NCBI RefSeq assembly: GCF_021245735.1
Contig: NZ_JAJISB010000003.1
Location: forward strand, 372,001 to 436,000
Direction: 5' to 3'
Length of the DNA: 64,000 nt
DNA from: Brevibacillus daliensis
GTDB taxonomy: Bacteria > Bacillota > Bacilli > Brevibacillales > Brevibacillaceae
The notes below the pieces were generated by a model. The model was given only the letters and a program-made list of their open reading frames with translations, was not told where the DNA came from and searched no databases. The position numbers were made by a program, and so were the translations under genes. This document shows, piece after piece, positions 57,276 to 64,000 of the stretch; position 1 is the first letter of the stretch, and each line of letters opens with the position of its first letter.

Positions 57276-58117
57276 TTCAGTCTGAACTACTTCCACTTAT
57301 CACAGTGGTTATACCAACTTATAATCGTGCGCATATGATTACAAAGGCAATAAAAAGCGTAGTGAAACAGACCTGTAAAGAATGGCGCATTCTTATTTTA
57401 GATGATGCTTCAACAGACCACACAAATGAGATCATTCAGCCTTTTCTCCAGGATTCAAACATACAGTATATCCAGTTGGAGGAGAATCGAGGCATCTCAC
57501 ATGTCATGAACGTAGCATTATCCCATGTGAAGACATCATATATGCTTCAACTTGACTCAGATGATTGGTTATCTTCTAAGACACTCCACCATCTATACAG
57601 ACAAATTAAGCAGGATGTTCATAAATCGGAAGAACGAAGACCAGCGTTATATTATGGGAACATGAAGTTGTGCAAGCTCAGAAACAATACCGTACAAAAA
57701 AGTCGAATGGTTTTGCATCGTCAGTTTACAGATAAATATGATTTTTTACGGATGACCGGGTATATGATCGCTCCACGTTGCTATCGTGTAGCAGCTTTAA
57801 AGGAGGTGGGGGGATGGGATATATCGGATCAGTATAAGGGGCGAATCATGGAAGACAGGCGCATGATCCTCCGTCTAATTGAGAGATATCCCATTACTCA
57901 CATCCCTAAGCACCTTTATCATCGAACAAAACATAAAGCTCAATTAACGGACCCCACCTCCATAAAAAGTAGAAACGATTTACGTCGATCAACATACAAG
58001 TATTATCTAAAAAGGTGGGGCAATGAGTATAAAGCTGTGTTCGGTAAAAAAGGAAAATTCATCGTCATAAAACAGTTAATCGAACAAAAACAAAAACGAA
58101 AGAGAGGGCGACCATAA
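57272..58117 (+). CDS. Family 2 glycosyltransferase
   Basis: A 281-residue GT-A enzyme: TVVIPTYNRAHMITKAIKSV, ILDDASTDHT, and the D-x-D-like metal site MLQLDSDDWLS. The C-terminus is very basic. It overlaps both neighbours (ATGA before, TAATG after). Adds a sugar to a growing glycan at the membrane. Confidence 0.9.
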   Translation: MIQSELLPLITVVIPTYNRAHMITKAIKSVVKQTCKEWRILILDDASTDHTNEIIQPFLQDSNIQYIQLEENRGISHVMNVALSHVKTSYMLQLDSDDWLSSKTLHHLYRQIKQDVHKSEERRPALYYGNMKLCKLRNNTVQKSRMVLHRQFTDKYDFLRMTGYMIAPRCYRVAALKEVGGWDISDQYKGRIMEDRRMILRLIERYPITHIPKHLYHRTKHKAQLTDPTSIKSRNDLRRSTYKYYLKRWGNEYKAVFGKKGKFIVIKQLIEQKQKRKRGRP

Positions 58118-58405
58118 TGTCTCAGAAAGCGCTTGTAATAGGATGCGCAGGCTTTATTGGTTCGCATCTGTCAGAAAAATTACTATTGGAGCATGTCAGA
58201 AATCATGAATAAGAAGCCGATCCTTTCATTTATGGAGAAACAGCCCGGTGATGTAATGCGAACTTGTGCAGATATTTCGTTAGCTCGTTCAAGATTAGGT
58301 TATCAGCCCAAGGTGAGTCTTACAGATGGGTTACTTATACAAATGAATGATCTTCACGCTCTTTATAGAAGGGATGGGCAGCATGTATCCTATCCTTCTT
58401 TATAG
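58117..58405 (+). pseudogene. NAD-dependent sugar epimerase with a large internal deletion
   Basis: ATG at 58117 opens the N-terminus of an extended SDR epimerase (QKALVIGCAGFIGSHLSEKLL), which stops at TAA 58210 after 31 codons. In another frame the C-terminus follows at once (KKPILSFMEKQPGDVMRTCA, DISLARSRLGYQPKVSLTDGL), as in UDP-glucuronate/UDP-glucose 4-epimerases. About 230 central residues with the catalytic Tyr-x3-Lys are lost. The original would have used UDP-sugars, consistent with the UDP-glucose dehydrogenase encoded downstream. Confidence 0.8.
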
Positions 58406-59480
58406 ACGAATCTATCTGCCGCGTAGTGAAACCTTTATCTACGCGCAACTGATCAAACATGAACAAATAAAACCATTCGTTCTAACACGTAATAAGCCTA
58501 TAAATACAGATCTGTTTCCATATGAACATCTACTTGTAAGGAAGAAATGGACCAATCTACCACGTATCATACAAAAAAGGAAAATGAAATTACTTCATGC
58601 AAGGTTTGGTCCTGCGGGCTTGGAATTATTGCCGATAGCAAAAAAAACTGGACTTCCATTACTAACTTCTTTTCACGGTTCTGATGTTTCAAAACGTCCT
58701 AAAGTTAATCATATGTATCGAAAAAAATTAAAAAAACTGTTCAAGGAAGGTACTGCATTTACGGTTGTAAGCTCGCACATGCGACGAAAATTGATGAAGC
58801 TTGGCTGTCCACGAAATAAAATAACCATCATTCGTTCAGGTGTAGATGTAACCAGATTTCCTTTCACATCCATTCCACAGGTTGATGAAGGGAAATTTCG
58901 GCTTTTAAGCGTAGGTCGTTTAGTCGAAAAAAAAGGAATGCAGACCATTATTAAAGCTTTTGTTAGAGTAGTTAAACAGTTCCCCACTGCCACTTTAACC
59001 ATAATCGGGGAAGGGGAACAGCTAAATAAGTTAGAACAGCTTATTGCCCGTTATCATGTAGCGGAACACATACGGCTAGTAGGAGCAAAAAGTCAGGAAG
59101 AAGTAGCGGCGGAACTACGGGCAAGCCATATCTTTGTCAATGCCAGCCAAACAGCAAAGAATGGGGATCAAGAGGGGATACCAAATGTACTTATGGAAGC
59201 GCTGGCAATAGGAAGGCCCGTTATTGCGACCAGACATGCAGGTACACCAGAGTTAATCAAGCATGGACAAAACGGGTTATTGGTACCTGAAAAATCGGTT
59301 TCCGAGCTTACCAAACAGATCATGAGGATGTTGAGTGAACAAGATAAGTGGAACACATTCGCCCTCAATGGTCGAAAAATTGTTGAAGCAAGGCATAATA
59401 TTACCATTCAACGGAAGCGACTAGAACTTCTGTATTTACAGTTAATTGAGAAGAATTCCTCAAAGGAGGTGAAAGTGTGA
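58383..59480 (+). CDS. Family 4 glycosyltransferase
   Basis: A 365-residue GT-B enzyme starting YPILLYRRIYLPRSETFIYAQ; HARFGPAGLELLPIAKK and SFHGSDVSK in the acceptor domain; RLLSVGRLVEKKGMQTII and QEGIPNVLMEALAIGRPVIAT (E-x7-E) in the donor domain. ATG 58383 follows AAGGGATGG; the upstream frame overlaps the epimerase remnant. Its stop overlaps the next GTG. Confidence 0.88.
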   Translation: MYPILLYRRIYLPRSETFIYAQLIKHEQIKPFVLTRNKPINTDLFPYEHLLVRKKWTNLPRIIQKRKMKLLHARFGPAGLELLPIAKKTGLPLLTSFHGSDVSKRPKVNHMYRKKLKKLFKEGTAFTVVSSHMRRKLMKLGCPRNKITIIRSGVDVTRFPFTSIPQVDEGKFRLLSVGRLVEKKGMQTIIKAFVRVVKQFPTATLTIIGEGEQLNKLEQLIARYHVAEHIRLVGAKSQEEVAAELRASHIFVNASQTAKNGDQEGIPNVLMEALAIGRPVIATRHAGTPELIKHGQNGLLVPEKSVSELTKQIMRMLSEQDKWNTFALNGRKIVEARHNITIQRKRLELLYLQLIEKNSSKEVKV

Positions 59481-60775
59481 AAGTAGCAGTAATTGGTACT
59501 GGATATGTTGGACTTACAACTGCGGTAGCTCTTGCCTTGAGTGATCATCTAGTAGTGGGAATTGATCTAAATGAAGAGAAGATTGAGGCGCTTCATCAAG
59601 GAAAGACTCCCATCTATGAGCCTGGTCTAGATGAGGCACTTATCCATGTTCAATCAAAAAAAATGATTACCTTTACGACTGATTTTGATAAAGCGGTTCA
59701 AGCAAGTGAGATTATTTTTATTTGTGTAGGAACACCATCTGATATAGAAGGAAAAGCAGATCTGGGGCAGCTTTATCAAGTGATTAGACAGCTACGAAGA
59801 GCATTACAGGAAAATAAGACAAGACGCGTGATCGTTGTGAAAAGTACAGTGCCCCCAGGAACATGCGATCAAGTAGCAAAGCAGCTAGCGGATATGTCAC
59901 ATCTTACAGTCGCATCTAACCCGGAATTTTTACGAGAGGGCAAAGCCCTTCTTGATTCCATGTCTCCCTCCCGAATTGTGCTGGGGACTGAATCGGAAGA
60001 GGCTTTTACGCGTTTAGTAGAACTATATGAAAAGATTCCTGCAATTCGGTTAAAAACTACACCCATACAGGCTGAATTGATAAAGTATGCCTCCAATGCC
60101 TTTTTGTCTATGCGAATCTCGTTTATGAATGAACTGGCGAGGTTGTGTGACAAGATAGGTGCTGATATAACAGCGGTTGCGGTGGGAATGGGCCTTGACT
60201 CGAGGATAGGTCCAGAGTTTTTGCAGGCAGGATTGGGATACGGAGGCTCTTGTTTCCCAAAAGATACGCTAGCCTTGCTTGCCGTTGCTAGGGAAAATAA
60301 TCAGCCAATGGATATTTTATATCAGGTGACGCAAGTTAATGAGACACAACCTCTCTGGTTTTTACACAAGATCGAGCAACAATTGAATGGTTGTAAAGAT
60401 AAGACGATAGCCATATTAGGATTAGCATTTAAGCCAGAAACAGATGATATAAGAGAAGCCCCCTCAATCAAGATCATCCAGCAGCTACTTGATCGTGGCG
60501 CGAAGGTAAAAGCGTACGATACCATTGCAATGACTAATATGAAAGTAATCTTTTCAGAAGATCAAATCACATATGAATCAGATGCCTACGAAGCTGTAAA
60601 GCAAGCAGATGCGCTCATTTTATGTACGGAGTGGGATGAGTTTAAGCAGTTAGATTTTGAACGTGTGTATCGGTATATGAAGAACCCGCTTGTTTGTGAT
60701 GGCAGAAATGCATTACCGAGGGAACGGTTACATGCTATCGGGTTCAAGTATCTAGCGATTGGACTTACATCCTAA
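59477..60775 (+). CDS. UDP-glucose 6-dehydrogenase
   Basis: A 432-residue UDP-glucose/GDP-mannose dehydrogenase family enzyme (TuaD/Ugd type): VAVIGTGYVGLTTAVALA, VKSTVPPGT, NPEFLREGKALLD, and catalytic Cys259 in GYGGSCFPKD; LGLAFKPETDDIREAPS in the C-terminal domain. It oxidises UDP-glucose to UDP-glucuronate for an acidic polysaccharide. GTG start with AAAGGAGGTGAAA. Confidence 0.94.
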   Translation: MKVAVIGTGYVGLTTAVALALSDHLVVGIDLNEEKIEALHQGKTPIYEPGLDEALIHVQSKKMITFTTDFDKAVQASEIIFICVGTPSDIEGKADLGQLYQVIRQLRRALQENKTRRVIVVKSTVPPGTCDQVAKQLADMSHLTVASNPEFLREGKALLDSMSPSRIVLGTESEEAFTRLVELYEKIPAIRLKTTPIQAELIKYASNAFLSMRISFMNELARLCDKIGADITAVAVGMGLDSRIGPEFLQAGLGYGGSCFPKDTLALLAVARENNQPMDILYQVTQVNETQPLWFLHKIEQQLNGCKDKTIAILGLAFKPETDDIREAPSIKIIQQLLDRGAKVKAYDTIAMTNMKVIFSEDQITYESDAYEAVKQADALILCTEWDEFKQLDFERVYRYMKNPLVCDGRNALPRERLHAIGFKYLAIGLTS

Positions 60776-61100
60776 AAAATCGTTTCAAACTTTGAATGAC
60801 ACTTAAAAACTCGCTTTTTTAAGAGGCGGGATTTTTGGTGTGTCAATATATTTGCTCAAAGAAGTGAATAGAATCTGCGAATGTGTATTTTTTGTTTGAT
60901 AGGAGTGATAGGTAGTGATTTGTGTTGTACTTTGTCGGTAACAGGCAATTGTCACCGCTACCGATGTGGTGTACGATGGATAACATAACCAGTATGGTAC
61001 AAGGGCAAAATAAGAATGAAACGGGAACGCTTCAGATCTTCAACAACTGGTTGGAGAAAACCGTAAAAAGTACAAAATACATTAATAAGGAGTGTAGCCT
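60776..61100 (+). other. Intergenic region between the polysaccharide cluster and pepF
   Basis: 325 bases. A terminator lies at 60805–60837 (CTCGC / GCGGG with one wobble pair and T tail), inside a longer TGACAC / GTGTCA pairing. The rest is not recognised; a CGGTA…TACCG hairpin occurs at 60938–60963. A 60-codon frame at 60922 lacks a convincing ribosome binding site. It ends with the pepF site (AAGGAGTG). Confidence 0.45.
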
Positions 61101-62909
61101 GTGAACAAGACAAAAACACTGCCGACAAGAAGTGAAATTCCTGAGGAGTTTAAATGGCAATTAGAGGATATCTACCCAACTAACGAAGCTTGGGAAGAGG
61201 ATGTAAAGCTAGCCAAATCCTTGATCGGAAAAATGCAGTCAAAAAAAGGAACGTTGTCTGGATCTGGAAAACAATTGTTGGAAGTTCTTCAGCTTTCTGA
61301 AGATATGATGATGAAAATTGAGAGAATATATGTCTACGCTCACATGAGACGTGATGAAGACAATGCAAACTCTACATATCAGGCACTTTCTGATCGATCA
61401 GAGACCCTTAACGTTCAGGCTTCTAGCGCGATGTCATTCGTTCAGCCGGAACTACTGGAAATCCCTTCTGATCGCTTGGAAGAACTCATGGGTGAAGAGC
61501 CAGGGCTGGAACACTATCGTAAACATATTGAGGAGATTGTTCGATATAAGCCATATACGCTTTCCACGGAAGAAGAGGCATTGCTGGCTGAAATGCGTGA
61601 AATTGCAGGAGCTCCATCCAATATCTTCACCATGCTAAACAATGCAGATATTAAATTTCCAATGATCAAAGACGAGAACGGTGAAGAAGTAGAGCTGACC
61701 AAGGGTCGTTATGTGATGTTTATGGAAAGTCCAAACCGTGAAGTCCGTGAAGCAGCCTTCCGTGCTCTCTACGATACCTATAAAAAGCATAAAAACACGA
61801 TCGCTGCTACCCTCATTTCCAGCGTAAAACGTGATGTGCTGTATGCACGAGTACGCAAATATCCGTCTGCTCTACAAGCGTCCCTGTTTAGTGATAATGT
61901 AGATCAGTCTGTCTATGATAATCTGATTTCTACGATCCATAAGTTCTTACCAGAAATGCACAGATACCTCGATATTCGTAAAAGAATGCTGGGACTGGAT
62001 GAATTACACATGTATGATTTATATGTGCCACTGGTTAAAGAAGTAAAAATGGAGATTCCTTACGAAGAGGCAGTTAAAACCGTGGAGGAATCCTTACAAC
62101 CACTTGGTGATGATTATGCAAAAATCTTGAATCAAGGCTTTACCTCTCGATGGGTAGATGTGTATGAGAATCAGGGAAAAACGAGTGGAGCTTATTCTTG
62201 GGGAACACATTCCGCACATCCGTTTGTTCTGATGAACTATCAAAACACATTAGATCATATGTTTACTCTGGCTCATGAGATGGGGCATGCGCTTCACAGC
62301 TACTATTCTCATAAGCATCAGCCATACGTATACGCTCAGTATCAGATTTTTGTCGCAGAGGTAGCATCTACACTGAATGAATCACTATTAACAAACCATC
62401 TACTTGAAAAAACTACAGAAAAAGAAAAACGCATGTACCTGATCAATCATTATTTAGATCAGTTCCGTGGCACTATTATCCGTCAAACCATGTTTGCTGA
62501 GTTCGAAAAAATGATTCACGCAAAAGTGGAAGAAGGAGAAGCACTAACGGTAGATTCTTTATCTGCCATGTACCGCGAGCTTAATATGAAATATCATGGT
62601 GAGCACATGGTGATGGATGAAGAAGTAGATTTTGAATGGATGCGTATCCCTCATTTCTATACCAACTTCTATGTATACAAATACGCAACAGGTTTCTCTG
62701 CAGCTATTTCGCTTTCTAGACAGATTTTGGAAGAGGGACAACCGGCTGTAGATCGTTATCTTGAATTCTTAAAAAGTGGCGGTTCTGATTATCCAATTGA
62801 ATTGCTTAAAAAAGCTGGTGTTGATATGGGCAAACCTGCACCAATTGAAGAAGCATTAACAGTCTTTAAGCAGTTGCTAGACGAACTGGAAGAGTTGGCT
62901 TTCTCATAA
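61101..62909 (+). CDS. pepF: Oligoendopeptidase F (M3B)
   Basis: A 602-residue zinc peptidase of family M3B. Zinc site H392-E393-M-G-H396 in FTLAHEMGHALHSYYS with the distal Glu in FVAEVASTLNE; the substrate loop YKYATGFSAA is also present. GTG start. Cleaves short peptides in the cytoplasm. Confidence 0.95.
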   Translation: MNKTKTLPTRSEIPEEFKWQLEDIYPTNEAWEEDVKLAKSLIGKMQSKKGTLSGSGKQLLEVLQLSEDMMMKIERIYVYAHMRRDEDNANSTYQALSDRSETLNVQASSAMSFVQPELLEIPSDRLEELMGEEPGLEHYRKHIEEIVRYKPYTLSTEEEALLAEMREIAGAPSNIFTMLNNADIKFPMIKDENGEEVELTKGRYVMFMESPNREVREAAFRALYDTYKKHKNTIAATLISSVKRDVLYARVRKYPSALQASLFSDNVDQSVYDNLISTIHKFLPEMHRYLDIRKRMLGLDELHMYDLYVPLVKEVKMEIPYEEAVKTVEESLQPLGDDYAKILNQGFTSRWVDVYENQGKTSGAYSWGTHSAHPFVLMNYQNTLDHMFTLAHEMGHALHSYYSHKHQPYVYAQYQIFVAEVASTLNESLLTNHLLEKTTEKEKRMYLINHYLDQFRGTIIRQTMFAEFEKMIHAKVEEGEALTVDSLSAMYRELNMKYHGEHMVMDEEVDFEWMRIPHFYTNFYVYKYATGFSAAISLSRQILEEGQPAVDRYLEFLKSGGSDYPIELLKKAGVDMGKPAPIEEALTVFKQLLDELEELAFS

Positions 62910-62949
62910 AATGATGAGTTAGATTGTCGATAAAAAGTAGATCTCTTAC

Positions 62950-62983
62950 AGCAAAAAATCGCCTTAATAAGGCTTTTTTTTGC
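62950..62983 (+). terminator. Terminator after pepF
   Basis: AGCAAAAAATCGCCTT / AAGGCTTTTTTTTGCT hairpin with an internal T run. Confidence 0.8.
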
Positions 62984-63123
62984 TGTGTAAAGTAAAATCT
63001 ATGGAAAAGAATAATAGGTGGACACTGGAATTTCTGATACAATGAGTGTAAGCAAAAAGGGCCAAATAGAGAAAGAGAGTTGCTTCTTTTTGTCTCTAGA
63101 GAGTGTAACAGGAGGATTGAACC

Positions 63124-64000
63124 ATGGCTGAACAAGGAACAATAAAAATCACTCATGTGAATGTTGTCACAGAAGAAACGATTCTTCACGACAGCACAGT
63201 CATAATTAAAGATGGAAAGATTGCTTATATCGGAGAAGATAACCATCAACAGACTGATACTGTTTATGATGGGAAGGGCAACACATTAGTGCCTGGATTT
63301 ATTGATCTTCATGTACATGGTGGAGCAGGGTTTGATTTTATGGATAGCAATCAAGAAGCAGTGGACGAGATTTGTAGTTTTCATGCATCTCACGGAACTA
63401 CGGGAATCCTTGCTACCACAATGACAGCACCTGTTGATCACACCGTTGACATTCTTACATTTTACTCACAGCTTACTGAGAACAAGGGCGCCAAGATAAT
63501 TGGTGTACATATGGAAGGTCCATTTATAAATCAGAAGCTTAAGGGTGCCCAAAACGGAGATTTTATCGAATCCCCAACCCTCGTTAACATGAAACGTGTG
63601 TTTGACATGGCACGTCCGGGTCTCGTTAAACTAATGACATTAGCGCCTGAATTGGTGACGGAAGATGAAGTATTTGAGTTGTTACGTGAACAAAAAGTAG
63701 TCGCTTCCATTGGACACTCGGAAGTCGGACATGATGGAGCATGCTCTTGCTTGAAAAAAGGTGTTAATCATGCAACTCACTTAGGAAATGCAATGAAAGG
63801 CTTACATCATCGTGACGTTGGTGTGATTGGGCTCGCTATGCAAAATCCTGAGCTGACCTTTGATTTTATTTGTGATGGAATTCATTTGTCACCTAATTTT
63901 GTACGCATTCTAGCCAAAACATGCGAATTACGCCAGATGATGCTGATTACGGATGCAATGCGTGCTGCCGGTCTTGCTGACGGTTTATATGATTTGGGTG
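63124..64000 (+). CDS. nagA: N-acetylglucosamine-6-phosphate deacetylase (3'-truncated by window)
   Basis: ATG 63124 follows ACAGGAGGA and the frame is open to the window end (292 codons; family ~390). Signatures: PGFIDLHVHGGAGFDFMD (metal-binding H-x-H), GVHMEGPFINQKLKGAQN, SIGHSEV, HATHLGNAM, FDFICDGIHLS and MLITDAM with the catalytic Asp. The common FNAM appears here as GNAM. It turns GlcNAc-6-P into GlcN-6-P; nagB would be expected next. Confidence 0.95.
   Translation, partial: MAEQGTIKITHVNVVTEETILHDSTVIIKDGKIAYIGEDNHQQTDTVYDGKGNTLVPGFIDLHVHGGAGFDFMDSNQEAVDEICSFHASHGTTGILATTMTAPVDHTVDILTFYSQLTENKGAKIIGVHMEGPFINQKLKGAQNGDFIESPTLVNMKRVFDMARPGLVKLMTLAPELVTEDEVFELLREQKVVASIGHSEVGHDGACSCLKKGVNHATHLGNAMKGLHHRDVGVIGLAMQNPELTFDFICDGIHLSPNFVRILAKTCELRQMMLITDAMRAAGLADGLYDLG

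Noticed and set aside
60922-61104. 60-codon frame before pepF
   Set aside because: No ribosome binding site and overlaps the pepF start in another frame; more likely leader sequence.

Overview
The window looks like a chromosomal segment of an aerobic, endospore-forming Firmicute, most likely Brevibacillus or another close Paenibacillaceae/Bacillaceae genus. Evidence: the block ypiF–qcrABC–ypjA–ypjB … ypjC–mazG–dapB–mgsA–bshB1–bshA–cca–birA–panBCD … dinG … ypmB … aspB–asnS … dnaD follows Bacillus gene order. Bacillithiol genes and the sporulation gene ypjB are present, DNA is about 40 % GC by eye, and ribosome binding sites are strong AGGAGG types. The genus call is inference.

Region 1 (1–~11.6 kb) is an accessory aromatic-degradation island. 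It holds a broken iron alcohol dehydrogenase, a toluene/biphenyl-type Rieske dioxygenase (alpha, beta, ferredoxin), a cis-dihydrodiol dehydrogenase, the stump of a BphC-type ring-cleavage enzyme and a PucR-type regulator. These are followed by the GC-rich lower meta-cleavage trio (hydratase, acylating aldehyde dehydrogenase, aldolase), then an AT-rich class III extradiol dioxygenase (MhpB-like) and a C–C hydrolase (MhpC-like). Together they could take an aromatic ring to pyruvate and acetyl-CoA, but no ferredoxin reductase is visible. Composition changes from gene to gene suggest assembly from several sources.

Region 2 (~11.6–14.8 kb) is a scrap yard: a PaaX fragment with an in-frame stop, a tyrosine recombinase broken by a stop and a frameshift, and an N-terminally truncated tyrosine recombinase on the other strand. 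It probably marks the island boundary.

Region 3 (15–39 kb) is the conserved core: menaquinol:cytochrome c reductase (qcrABC), lysine, methylglyoxal, bacillithiol, tRNA-CCA, biotin and pantothenate genes, dinG, rex and an MTA/SAH deaminase. An ECF sigma/anti-sigma pair and a TPR gene are inserted. Two hairpins (before ypjB and before the TPR gene) bury the ribosome binding site of the next gene.

Region 4 (39–54.5 kb) has ypmB, aspB, asnS and dnaD interleaved with lineage-specific cassettes: a compact FtsH-like membrane protease with a small membrane partner; a fru operon that kept fruR and fruK but retains only a scrap of fruA; a minus-strand operon of two kinase-fold proteins around a glycosyltransferase; and a lipoprotein with two putative flavin-attachment motifs followed by ApbE, under a Rex/Fnr-like palindrome. 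The last is the best candidate for an under-described system, probably extracytoplasmic flavin-based electron transfer.

Region 5 (54.5–60.8 kb) is a surface or spore polysaccharide cluster (three glycosyltransferases, a sugar-nucleotide pyrophosphorylase, UDP-glucose dehydrogenase) with an internally deleted epimerase gene. It sits where nth follows dnaD in Bacillus. The window ends with pepF and the 5' part of nagA.
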